Positions 1 to 7,330 of a stretch of 33,425 bases of DNA are shown in pieces. This DNA comes from VRUE01 sp036403515. GTDB lineage: Bacteria > Actinomycetota > Thermoleophilia > Solirubrobacterales > 70-9. The stretch is from contig DASWQV010000025.1 in NCBI GenBank assembly GCA_036403515.1, positions 1 through 33,425 on the forward strand, written 5' to 3'. Below the pieces are notes generated by a model that saw only the letters and a list, made by a program, of their open reading frames with translations, searched no databases and was not told the DNA's origin. Positions within the stretch are counted from its first letter, which is position 1, and each line of letters begins with the position of its first letter. Position numbers and translations under genes: made by a program.

Positions 1-270
1 GTTGATCAGCACGTCGAGCGGGCCGAGCTGGCGCTCCGTCTCGTCGAGAAACGCTTCGAAGGCGCCGCGATCGGTGACGTCGAGCGCCAGCGCCACGGAG
101 CCGCCGCCGAGGCCCGCCGCCGTCTGCTCGGCGAGCGCCAGGTCGAGGTCGCCGATCGCCACCCGGGCGCCGCGCCGCACCAGCGCCTCCGCCGTCGCCT
201 TGCCGATCCCCCGGGCACCCCCGGTGATCGCCACCACCCTGCCGTTCAAAGACCGCCGCTGCTTCGCCAT
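1..270 (-). CDS. SDR family NAD(P)-dependent oxidoreductase, N-terminal part
   Basis: The first 90 codons of a short-chain dehydrogenase/reductase; the gene runs off the left edge. The ATG at 270 follows a strong ribosome site (GGAGGAGGAG, two bases before the start). The Rossmann nucleotide-binding motif TGGARGIG lies at about residues 18-25. An acidic pair (GDLD) at the end of the second strand suggests NAD(H) rather than NADP(H), and the piece ends in VLIN, where the family's NNAG motif would begin. The catalytic Ser/Tyr/Lys lie outside the window. It is 37 nt downstream of the thiolase gene on the same strand, so the two are probably co-transcribed in fatty-acid or steroid-like acyl-CoA metabolism. 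The substrate cannot be told. Confidence 0.88.
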   Translation of the reverse strand, partial: MAKQRRSLNGRVVAITGGARGIGKATAEALVRRGARVAIGDLDLALAEQTAAGLGGGSVALALDVTDRGAFEAFLDETERQLGPLDVLIN

Positions 271-307
271 CACTCCTCCTCCCCGGCCGCTCGGGCCGGT
301 GTCCCGG

Positions 308-1501
308 TTACGCGACCGGCTTGTAGACGGTGACCACGGCCGCTCCGCCGAGGCCGATGTTGTGCTGGAGGGCAACCTGGGCGCCCTCGACCTGACGCTT
401 ACCCGCTTCGCCGCGCAGCTGCCAGGTCAGTTCGGAGCACTGGGCCAGCCCGGTTGCCCCGAGCGGGTGCCCCTTGGAGATCAGCCCGCCCGACGGGTTG
501 ACCACGACCTGGCCGCCGAAGGTCGTCGCCGCCGCCTCGACCAGCTTGTGTGCCTCGCCCTCCGCGGCGAACCCGAGCGCTTCGTAGGTGATCAGCTCGT
601 TGGCGCTGAAGCAGTCGTGGAGCTCGCAGACGTCGACCTCGTGCGGGGCCACTTCGGCCTCCTCGTAGGCGGCCCGCGCCGCCGTCCGCGACATCTCGGA
701 GCCGACGATCGTCATGCAGTCGGCGTCTTCGTCGAAGGTCGAGGAGAGGTCGGTGACCATCGACTGGCCGGCGATCTCGATCGCCTTGTCCCAGAGGTCG
801 TGCGCGTCGACGTAGCGCTCCGAGGCGACGATCGCGCAGGCGGCGCCGTCGGAGGTCGGCGAGCACTGCAGCTTGGTCAGCGGGTCGTGGATCATCTTCG
901 CCGCCTTGATGTCCTCCAGCGAGTACTCGTCCTGGAACTGGGCGTAGGGGTTGTTGACGGAGTGCTTGTGGTTCTTCCAGCCGATCCAGGCGTAGTGGTC
1001 GGGATTGGAGCCGTACTTCTGCATGTGGTCGCGGCCGGCGTTGCCGAACATCTGCGGCGCCGGCGGCGATTGCTCGGGATCGCGGATCTCGAACATCCGC
1101 ATCGCGTGCTTGTCCAGCGCGTTGGTGCGGTCGGTGTACTTGACGCCGAGCGATCCCGGCTCCATCTTCTCGAAGCCGAGCGCCAGCGCGCACTCGACCA
1201 GCCCCCCTTTGACCGCCTGACGGGCCAGGAAAAGCGCCGACGAGCCGGTCGAGCAGTTGTTGTTGACGTTGACGACCGGGATCCCGGTGAGGCCGAGCTG
1301 GTAGAGCGCCCGCTGGCCGTAGGTCGAGTCGCCGTAGCAGTAGCCAGCGAAGGCCTGCTCGACGTCCTCGTAGGGGACGCCGGCGTCGGCGAGCGCCTTC
1401 TCCCCCGCCTCCTTGGCCCAATCGGGGTAATCGCCCTCCTTGGTGCCGGGCTTCTCGAACTTGGTCATGCCGACCCCGATCACGAACGTGCGGTTGCTCA
1501 A
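308..1501 (-). CDS. Thiolase family protein (SCP-x / lipid-transfer type acetyl-CoA acetyltransferase)
   Basis: A 397-residue cytoplasmic thiolase. The nucleophilic cysteine is in NNCSTGSSAL (about C83), the ELHDCF motif typical of SCP2-type thiolases lies in the C-terminal half, and the GHPLGATG active-site loop is near the C-terminus. These enzymes cleave or form 3-ketoacyl-CoA, often on branched or sterol side-chain substrates. I chose the TTG at 1501 because AGGAG lies six bases upstream and the protein then starts in SNRTFVIGVG, as relatives do. An in-frame TTG at 1531 would add ten residues. The partner SDR follows directly, fitting a beta-oxidation-like pair. Substrate specificity is not visible. 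Confidence 0.9.
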   Translation of the reverse strand: MSNRTFVIGVGMTKFEKPGTKEGDYPDWAKEAGEKALADAGVPYEDVEQAFAGYCYGDSTYGQRALYQLGLTGIPVVNVNNNCSTGSSALFLARQAVKGGLVECALALGFEKMEPGSLGVKYTDRTNALDKHAMRMFEIRDPEQSPPAPQMFGNAGRDHMQKYGSNPDHYAWIGWKNHKHSVNNPYAQFQDEYSLEDIKAAKMIHDPLTKLQCSPTSDGAACAIVASERYVDAHDLWDKAIEIAGQSMVTDLSSTFDEDADCMTIVGSEMSRTAARAAYEEAEVAPHEVDVCELHDCFSANELITYEALGFAAEGEAHKLVEAAATTFGGQVVVNPSGGLISKGHPLGATGLAQCSELTWQLRGEAGKRQVEGAQVALQHNIGLGGAAVVTVYKPVA

Positions 1502-1581
1502 AGTCTGCTCCTGTGTCGTCGCCACTGCCAACGGGCGAGTTTGGCTGCCTGGCCAGGAAATCTACCGGTCGGGCCGACCGA

Positions 1582-2568
1582 ATGGCGATACTGCGCGTGA
1601 TGATCGTCGACTGTGCCGTCTATGAGCACGGGCATCGCCGCGCCGGCGAGCTCAGCCTCGATCAGGCGGGAGACGCCTCTCGCGGCAGGGACACCTTCGT
1701 CTGGCTCGGCCTGGTCGAACCGTCAGCCGGGGAATTCGAGGCGATCGCGCGGGAGTTCGACCTTCACGAGCTTGCCGTCGAGGATGCGGTCAAGGCCCAC
1801 CAGCGGCCCAAGGTAGAGCGCTTCGGCGACACCCTGTTGATCGTCGTCAAGACCATCACCCACCCGGACTCCGGGCACGGGATCGAGGTCGGGGAGCTGT
1901 TGATCTTCGTAAACGCCGATTTCGTCATCACCGTCCGCCACGGCGACGGTGGGCTGAGCTCGGTCATGGAGCGGGTCGAACGCCGTCCTGACCTGCTTGC
2001 CCATGGCACCGGAGTCGTCCTCTACGCGATTCTCGACCACGTGGTCGACGGCTATGGAGACGTCGCCCAGACCATCGACGGCGAGATCCAGGCCGTCGAG
2101 CGTGAGGTCTTCTCGGCCGAGCGGACCAACCCGGTCGAGCAGATCTACAAACTGGAGCGGGAGGTCCTCGACCTCTACCGGGCCGTCGCACCGCTGCTGG
2201 AAGCGGTCGAAGAGATCATCGAAGGTCGCTTCGACGCCATCCCTGACGAGCTGTACGAGTACTTTCGCGACGTTCACGATCACCTGCAGCGCGTGACCGG
2301 CCGCGTCGCGGCCTTCCGCGAGCTGCTCGACAGCGCCCTGCAGGCCAATCTGACCCAGGTCTCGGTGCGCCAGAACGAGGACATGCGCAAGATCTCGGCC
2401 TGGGTCGCGATCGCCGCCGTGCCGACGATGGTCGCCGGGGTCTACGGGATGAACTTCGACCACATGCCGGAGCTGCACTGGCGCTATGGCTATTTCACGG
2501 TGCTGATCTTCATCGCGGCGATCTGCCTGGCGCTGTACAGGCGCTTCAAGCGCGTCGGCTGGCTGTAG
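1582..2568 (+). CDS. corA: CorA family magnesium/divalent cation transporter
   Basis: About 328 residues. A long acidic, helical cytoplasmic domain is followed by two C-terminal membrane helices. The defining GMN selectivity motif is present in VYGMNF (about residues 289-291) between TM1 (AWVAIAAVPTMVAGVYG) and TM2 (YFTVLIFIAAICLALY). The tail is basic (RRFKRVGW), as usual for CorA. The family forms homopentameric Mg2+/Co2+ channels in the inner membrane. The start is uncertain: ATG at 1582 is used here, while an ATG at 1600 would give the common actinobacterial start MIVDCAVY. The gene is divergent from the thiolase, and its last 23 bases overlap the end of the convergent FUSC gene. Confidence 0.93.
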   Translation: MAILRVMIVDCAVYEHGHRRAGELSLDQAGDASRGRDTFVWLGLVEPSAGEFEAIAREFDLHELAVEDAVKAHQRPKVERFGDTLLIVVKTITHPDSGHGIEVGELLIFVNADFVITVRHGDGGLSSVMERVERRPDLLAHGTGVVLYAILDHVVDGYGDVAQTIDGEIQAVEREVFSAERTNPVEQIYKLEREVLDLYRAVAPLLEAVEEIIEGRFDAIPDELYEYFRDVHDHLQRVTGRVAAFRELLDSALQANLTQVSVRQNEDMRKISAWVAIAAVPTMVAGVYGMNFDHMPELHWRYGYFTVLIFIAAICLALYRRFKRVGWL

Positions 2569-3664
2569 CGCCAGCAAGGCTCGTGCGCCGCTGCCGCGGC
2601 GCCTCGTCCCGCGGGTTGGACCAGATCACGAACGCGGCGCCCGCGATCGCGATCCCGACGGCTGTCGCGAGAGCGCGCTGGCCGGCGGCGCGCAGGGCCG
2701 CCTCGCCGATCGAGTCCGCGAGGAGAACGGCATAGGTGGTGATCGCGGCGGTGAAGAGCGCGTATTGGACGGTGAGCAGGCCATAGGCGAGGCCCGTCGC
2801 GATCGTCAGCGCCAAGCCGACCGCGAGCCCGTCGCCGCCCAGCCACTCGGCCAGCGCGGTGGCCACCAGGAGACCCGCAAGGGTGCCCACAGCACGCAGG
2901 CTCAGCCGGTGAAAGGTCTCCTCCCGCTCAGGGCGCAAGACGAAGAGAACCGTCAGCGGGATCCAGAAGCCGTGCTCGCTCATGCCGAGCAGCCAGTAGG
3001 CGGCGACGGCGGCCCCCAGCGCGGCGCCGAAGCGCAGCGCGTGGCGGAAGCTGACCGAGCGCAGGGTCAGGTTGGAACGGAGCGATGCGGTTGCGGAGCG
3101 GACGCTCCGGCCGTTCTCCCCTCCCTCCTCCCCGCGGTCCCCGGCCGTCCATACGGACAGCGACCAGGCGGCCTGCAGCAGGCCGCCCACGGTCGCGAGG
3201 AGAAGCGCCGGAATGGTGTCTGCGAGGTCGAGCGGCAGGCCCTGGGTGATCAGCAGCGAGAGCGCGACCGAGAGGCCGGCGATCGAGAAGCGAAGCGAGA
3301 CGGCGAAGCAGTACCCGGCAGCGGCCCCCACCAAGGCCATCGTCAGGACCGCGATGATTGGACTGGAGCCCGTGAGGACGCCGAGCGCGGCGGCGATCCC
3401 GATGGCTGGCGCCGTCGCGGCCTGCCAGGCGGCCCTGATCCGTGCCGGCGCGTCGAGCCCCGGGAAGCCGGCGAGCAGGGCGCCGGTCCCGATTGCGCCT
3501 TTGCTGGGGCTGTCCAGGCCCAGCTCCAGCAGCAGCGCCAGTCCGACCGGTATCGCGACCAGGGCGCCGCGGCGCAGCGACGGACCGGGCTCGCTGGGCC
3601 CGATCGCGAAAAGCGGCGAGGCCCGCAGCCGCCGTGCCGTGCCGCTGGCGTTGAACAGTTCCAC
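2546..3664 (-). CDS. FUSC family membrane protein (aromatic acid exporter / fusaric acid resistance-like)
   Basis: About 372 residues with two blocks of hydrophobic helices (roughly residues 30-165 and 215-350) around a charged middle loop (about 175-205). The second block has the FUSC-type pattern: HALRFGAALGAAVAAYWLLG, then FWIPLTVLFVLRPE and a basic stretch before the next helices. Relatives are inner-membrane proteins tied to efflux of aromatic acids or to envelope integrity; the substrate is unknown. The C-terminus overlaps the end of corA tail to tail by 23 bp. No partner membrane-fusion protein is nearby, so the export role is inferred from the family only. Confidence 0.8.
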   Translation of the reverse strand: MELFNASGTARRLRASPLFAIGPSEPGPSLRRGALVAIPVGLALLLELGLDSPSKGAIGTGALLAGFPGLDAPARIRAAWQAATAPAIGIAAALGVLTGSSPIIAVLTMALVGAAAGYCFAVSLRFSIAGLSVALSLLITQGLPLDLADTIPALLLATVGGLLQAAWSLSVWTAGDRGEEGGENGRSVRSATASLRSNLTLRSVSFRHALRFGAALGAAVAAYWLLGMSEHGFWIPLTVLFVLRPEREETFHRLSLRAVGTLAGLLVATALAEWLGGDGLAVGLALTIATGLAYGLLTVQYALFTAAITTYAVLLADSIGEAALRAAGQRALATAVGIAIAGAAFVIWSNPRDEAPRQRRTSLAGATASRRA

Positions 3665-3692
3665 CAGCCGCAGTCTCGCTACGGCATCGGCG

Positions 3693-3998
3693 TCAAGGCC
3701 AGAAGGCCAAACGACGGTCCGCCGTCAGGTAGATCGAGGCCCTGGGAAGGTGTTTCTTGTAGTAACACGGGCACCTGTTGTCCTCGCAGGCGACGCCGTC
3801 GTTGTCGCCGTCGAGGCGGTCAGGGTCGTAGCGCGGCCCACCGTGCTTGATGAAGAAGATCTGGGCGGCCCGCTGAGTCGAGAAGTCGATGCAGTCCTTG
3901 TCGGTGGCGAAAGCAGCCGAGGGGAGGGCCGCAAAGGCCAGGGCGAGGAGAGCGATAACACCACTGGCTAACTGGACCCTGCGAAGGAAAAGCGACAT
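3693..3998 (-). CDS. Secreted excalibur calcium-binding domain protein
   Basis: A 101-residue protein with a signal peptide (residues 1-31, AFA before the mature part). A single excalibur domain follows: DKDCIDFSTQ with its first Cys (C36), then the calcium-loop-like DGDNDGVACE (D63, D65, D67, C71). This Cys-bracketed EF-hand-like loop is typical of actinobacterial and Bacillus extracellular proteins. The ATG at 3998 has GAGGAG six bases upstream. A C-terminal extension of about 27 residues containing CPCYYKKH is not part of the domain. It is divergent from ccdA across a perfect inverted repeat. Its function beyond likely Ca2+ binding at the cell surface is unknown. Confidence 0.88.
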   Translation of the reverse strand: MSLFLRRVQLASGVIALLALAFAALPSAAFATDKDCIDFSTQRAAQIFFIKHGGPRYDPDRLDGDNDGVACEDNRCPCYYKKHLPRASIYLTADRRLAFWP

Positions 3999-4049
3999 CT
4001 AGTACTCCTCTCGTTCCGGGATAGAGACGCGAGGCATCCTAAAGAGTGG

Positions 4050-4083
4050 CCGGGAGGCCTAATCTGCGGCGGAGGCCTCCCGG
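4050..4083. repeat. Perfect 11-bp inverted repeat between divergent genes
   Basis: CCGGGAGGCCT (4050-4060) and AGGCCTCCCGG (4073-4083) are exact reverse complements with a 12-nt spacer. The repeat lies 15 nt before the ccdA start (4099) and about 50 nt before the excalibur start (3998). It may be an operator for a dimeric regulator or a hairpin in the ccdA leader. There is no T-run, so it is not a standard terminator. Confidence 0.6.
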
Positions 4084-4098
4084 GTACCCTGGTAAGCC

Positions 4099-4860
4099 GT
4101 GATCGTCGCCGCCCTGAGCACCGATCCCGCCGCCGGAGTGGGCATCTTCGCCGCCCTGGCCGCCGGTATCGTCTCCTTCCTCTCCCCCTGCGTGCTGCCG
4201 CTCGTGCCCGGCTACCTCTCCGCCGTCAGCGGCGTTTCCGCGGCGGAGTTGGAGACAGCGGGATGGCGGCGCATCCTCGGGCCCAGCCTGCTCTTCGTCG
4301 CCAGCTTCTCGGTGATCTTCATCGCCGAGGGGCTGACCGCGACCGCCCTTGGCTCGGCCTTCAGCGATCACGAGGAGCTGCTGACCAAGATCGCCGCGGC
4401 GCTGATCATCGCGATGGGCGTCCTCTTTGTAGCCTCCCTCTTCGTCACCCGCCTCAACCGCGAGTGGCACGTCGACACCCTGCTCGAGCGGGCGGGGCGG
4501 GGCGGCCCTGTCATCGCCGGGGCCGCCTTCGCGATCGCCTGGACCCCCTGTATCGGCCCGACCCTCGGCGCGATCCTCACCGCCGCTTCGCTCTCCGGCT
4601 CCGCGGCCCACGGCGCCCTTCTGCTCACCGTCTACTCAGCCGGCCTGGCGATCCCCTTCCTGCTCACCGCGATCGCCTTTTCCCGCATGACCACCGCATT
4701 CACCGTCGTCAAGCGCCACTACCAGGCGATCGTCGCCACCGGCGGCGTGATCCTGATCGCGATGGGCATCCTGATCTGGACCAACCAGTTGACCGAGCTC
4801 AACGCCGAAGCGCAGAGCTGGCTCAGCGGCCTCGGTCTCGACTTCTGGAACTCGGTCTAA
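4099..4860 (+). CDS. ccdA: CcdA/DsbD-type membrane thiol-disulfide transporter
   Basis: A 253-residue polytopic membrane protein with six predicted helices. The two family cysteines sit in the expected motifs: SPCVLPLVPGYLS (C31) in the first helix and TPCIGPTLGAIL (C151) in the fourth. CcdA/DsbD-core proteins carry electrons from cytoplasmic thioredoxin to extracytoplasmic thioredoxin-like proteins, often for cytochrome c maturation. The start is a GTG at 4099. No ResA/ResB/ResC partners are adjacent, so the acceptor is unknown; a stand-alone reductant supplier for secreted Cys-rich proteins would also fit. The stop codon is followed after one base by a long perfect hairpin. Confidence 0.92.
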   Translation: MIVAALSTDPAAGVGIFAALAAGIVSFLSPCVLPLVPGYLSAVSGVSAAELETAGWRRILGPSLLFVASFSVIFIAEGLTATALGSAFSDHEELLTKIAAALIIAMGVLFVASLFVTRLNREWHVDTLLERAGRGGPVIAGAAFAIAWTPCIGPTLGAILTAASLSGSAAHGALLLTVYSAGLAIPFLLTAIAFSRMTTAFTVVKRHYQAIVATGGVILIAMGILIWTNQLTELNAEAQSWLSGLGLDFWNSV

Positions 4861-4861
4861 G

Positions 4862-4909
4862 GCGCATCCGACTTTGACCACACTCCAGGTGGGTCAAAGT
4901 CGGATGCGC
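4862..4909. terminator. Long perfect hairpin, likely bidirectional terminator
   Basis: An 18-bp perfect inverted repeat (4862-4879 with 4892-4909). The loop can extend the stem by CAC/GTG after a single bulged A. It starts one base after the ccdA stop and ends 11 bases before the stop of the convergent gene at 4921, so it can serve both transcripts. There is no T-run, which is usual for high-GC actinobacterial terminators. Its length and perfection also fit a dispersed REP-like palindrome. Confidence 0.75.
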
Positions 4910-4920
4910 GGTGACCGGCC

Positions 4921-5202
4921 TCAGTTATTGACGACCGGCACGAGGGTCTCGACCTCCTGGCCGATCGCCTCGGTCTCTTCGAGGCCCTCGCCGTCGACAT
5001 CGCGGGAGCAGACGATGCGGAAGCGGCCGGTGCCAATCTCCGCGTCGGGCACGACCGGCAGGCCGCGGATGTGATCCCAGCCCAGTCGTTCAACCTCGAA
5101 CGGGTTCATCCGCACCTCGGCCGCCGGGAACGGGCAGCTCGCGTTGTGTTGGTCGATCGCCTTCGAGATCGCCTCGAGGTTCTTTGCCTCAGGGGAAGCC
5201 AT
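4921..5202 (-). CDS. Conserved hypothetical small protein
   Basis: A 93-residue soluble protein with no signal peptide or membrane helix. I recognise the style of small actinobacterial proteins with NPFEVERLGWDHIRGLPVVPD in the middle, but I cannot assign a function. Two cysteines (in ASCPF and IVCSR) are present, and the C-terminal third is acidic (DGEGLEETEAIGQEVET). The ATG at 5202 has no good Shine-Dalgarno, so expression may be leaderless or weak. It lies 44 nt downstream of the cupin gene on the same strand, so a two-gene unit is plausible, closed by the hairpin at 4862-4909. Confidence 0.7.
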   Translation of the reverse strand: MASPEAKNLEAISKAIDQHNASCPFPAAEVRMNPFEVERLGWDHIRGLPVVPDAEIGTGRFRIVCSRDVDGEGLEETEAIGQEVETLVPVVNN

Positions 5203-5246
5203 AGCCAGAGTCTAAGAGGGCGGGAGCAGCTGGACTCCGGCCGGCC

Positions 5247-5663
5247 TCAAAGCGTGCCGCCGGGGTCGTAGGCCTCGCCGGGAGTGGCTCCGACGACGAG
5301 CAGTCGAATGCCCTCCGAGCCCGGCACCACCTTGCGCTTGACCCCCGGACCGACGCGGGCGATGTGGTCGGGGTCGAGCGGATACTCCTCGCCGCCGGCC
5401 TCGAGGGTGCCCGAGCCGCGCAGGGCGACGTAGACCTCCTCCTGACCGAGCTGCTGCGGGCGCTTGGCGAACATCTGGCCGCCGATTCCGCCGGCTGAGT
5501 GATCGTGTTCGGGGTAGTCGTTGGCGCCGGGTGCGAGCTCGATGATCGAGATGCCGAAGGCGCTTACGCCGAGGCCCGCCGCCGCCCGGTGGAAAGTGAT
5601 CCCCTCGAAGAAGCCGTCGATGGCATCGATCTCGCCGATCTCCGCGTGCGTCACCTCGGCCAT
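5247..5663 (-). CDS. Cupin domain protein
   Basis: A 138-residue single-domain cupin. Motif 1 is visible as PEHDH (H53, H55) followed by QEEVYVALRGSGTL (E75/E76), giving the usual His/His/Glu metal set. Motif 2 is degenerate: where the family has P-x-G-x2-H, this protein has PGVKRKV, so the second-motif histidine seems to be missing. Metal binding could then be weak or use another ligand. Cupins of this type act in sugar, amino-acid or small-molecule metabolism; the reaction cannot be told. It lies between the propeller gene and the small hypothetical gene, all on the minus strand. Confidence 0.85.
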   Translation of the reverse strand: MAEVTHAEIGEIDAIDGFFEGITFHRAAAGLGVSAFGISIIELAPGANDYPEHDHSAGGIGGQMFAKRPQQLGQEEVYVALRGSGTLEAGGEEYPLDPDHIARVGPGVKRKVVPGSEGIRLLVVGATPGEAYDPGGTL

Positions 5664-5687
5664 GCCTTCGGTCCTACCCAGGCGGGC

Positions 5688-7220
5688 CTAGCGAAAAACG
5701 GCAGGGCGCTTCTGGTTGCCGAAGGGCCCGCCGCAGGGACATTTGGAGTCCTCAGAGACGATCCTGAAGCGGTCCAGGGCGACGGGGCCCCTGAGTCCCG
5801 TCCGCCCTACCGCACGCACGCGGAAGACGTGCTTGCCCAGGCCGGCCCAGTACGCAACGGGCGAGCTGCACGGCCGGTACGGCCGCCGGTCGCGCTTGCA
5901 GACGAAGCCGCGGGCCTTGCCGACGGAGTAGAAGCGAAAGCGCACCCTGAGCCGCCTCTTTGCGGTCCTCACCCTCTTGCGATCAACGCGGGCGAGGATC
6001 GTCCGCGGACGCTTCGAGCCTCGCACGCGCTTACCCTGCGTGGCGTTCGCCGGTGTCGCCGCTTCGAACGGGTTGGTGCTGGTCAGCACGGTCCCGTTCG
6101 CCGCCGCTATTGCGCAAAAGTTGCTGGAAGGGCAGGAGACGGAGAACATCCCGTTGAGCGACGGTTTGTTTTCAGGCCTGGGCACGTAGGGGATTACGTT
6201 TTCGAAGGACCAGGATCCGGCGCCGCCCGTCGGGTCGTCCGAGGTCAGCACGTCGCCGTTGTTGTCGACGGCGATGCACTGCGAGGCGGATGGACACGAG
6301 GCGCCGGTGACCGGCACCGAGCCGCCACCGCCCCTCCTCATCCAGGCGGCTGGGCTGCCGACCGGATCGGCGTCGGTTAGAAGGTTGCCGCCGGCATCGC
6401 CCGCCACGCAGAGGGGGCCGAGAGTGCAGGCGATACCCTGCAGGTGGCCCGGGCCACCGGGACTTCCGGCGTCACGCCAGGCCGAAGGTCCGCCATCGGG
6501 ATTTTGGGAGACAACGATTCGCCCCTCTTGGCCAACGGCCACGCAGAGCGACGGCGAGGCGCAGGAGACGCCGCGGAGGTCCAGCGAAGGATCGAGCTGG
6601 GTGATGTGCCAGGCGGAGGCGCCCCCTGCCGGGTTGCTTGACGAGAGGATCTTGCCGCTGTTCCTGGGGTTGTTGTTCTGCTTGGGGCCACCGGACACGG
6701 CAACGCAGAACGACGTCGTCGGACAAGAGACACCTTCCAAATGGGTCTCGAATTCGTCATCGTCGATGTCGGCCCGAGCCCAGGTCCCAGTGCCGCCGCC
6801 GGGGCCCGAAGAGGAATAGATGTCGCCTCGACTGCTGACGGCGATGCAGAATGAAGGCGAAGGACAGGAGGCGCCCTTGATCGTGGGAGAGATCGGTACT
6901 TGCGTGAAGCCAGGCGGTGGCGGCGGCCCCGAGCTGTCGGTTTCTTCCGGCCCGAAGTAGACGCGCCATGCCGAGGGCCCGCCGGTGGGATTCGATGAGA
7001 CGGCAATCCGGCCGTACTGGCCCGCCGCCAGGCAAAAAGACCTCGAGGCACAGGAGATCGCAAGCAGGGGCCCAATTTCCCAGTCGCCTTCAAAGCGCGG
7101 CTGGAAGGGAAGCTTTTGGATCTCCCAGCTCGCCGCGGGCGCCGTGGCGGAAAGGGCAAGCACGCAGGCGCCGGTGATCAGCGACACAACGGCAGATCTC
7201 ATGAAGCGGCCCCTGTCCAT
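5688..7220 (-). CDS. Secreted seven-repeat beta-propeller-like protein with C-terminal C-x9-C Ig-like module
   Basis: A 510-residue exported protein. The ATG at 7220 has GGGAGGA nine bases upstream; the open frame upstream of it overlaps dinB and is not used. A signal peptide covers residues 1-30 (ATAPAA). Seven repeats follow, each with a Cys-x5-Cys pair in the pattern SCxSxxFCxAV, then a glycine turn and SSNPTGGxSAW. The Cys pairs are at 57/63, 119/125, 166/172, 220/226, 265/271, 309/315 and 363/369. Seven such units strongly suggest a disulphide-stapled seven-bladed propeller. A basic linker (about 397-420) leads to an Ig/chitobiase-like module with FVCKRDRRPYRPCSSP (C-x9-C), also found in the genes at 23180 and 24748. 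No catalytic residues are evident, so binding or adhesion is the likeliest role. Confidence 0.88.
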   Translation of the reverse strand: MDRGRFMRSAVVSLITGACVLALSATAPAASWEIQKLPFQPRFEGDWEIGPLLAISCASRSFCLAAGQYGRIAVSSNPTGGPSAWRVYFGPEETDSSGPPPPPGFTQVPISPTIKGASCPSPSFCIAVSSRGDIYSSSGPGGGTGTWARADIDDDEFETHLEGVSCPTTSFCVAVSGGPKQNNNPRNSGKILSSSNPAGGASAWHITQLDPSLDLRGVSCASPSLCVAVGQEGRIVVSQNPDGGPSAWRDAGSPGGPGHLQGIACTLGPLCVAGDAGGNLLTDADPVGSPAAWMRRGGGGSVPVTGASCPSASQCIAVDNNGDVLTSDDPTGGAGSWSFENVIPYVPRPENKPSLNGMFSVSCPSSNFCAIAAANGTVLTSTNPFEAATPANATQGKRVRGSKRPRTILARVDRKRVRTAKRRLRVRFRFYSVGKARGFVCKRDRRPYRPCSSPVAYWAGLGKHVFRVRAVGRTGLRGPVALDRFRIVSEDSKCPCGGPFGNQKRPAVFR

Positions 7221-7330
7221 CTCGATCGATCCTCCCGAACTGCGATGTTCCCAAGGACACGGGGTCCGGCTCGAAGTTGCGCACCTCAATCGCGTCGATC
7301 GACCGCCGAGCCGAAGCGTAACTTGGGGGC

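Noticed and set aside
2..1600. A 532-codon open frame on the + strand at the left edge
   Set aside because: It is antisense to the thiolase, whose motifs are complete, and reads as low-complexity Arg/Ala/Val/Leu sequence typical of antisense frames in GC-rich DNA.
7237..7250. LexA-box-like GAAC-N6-GTTC upstream of dinB
   Set aside because: Actinobacterial SOS boxes are CGAAC-N4-GTTCG; the spacing here is six, and the outer bases do not match on both sides.
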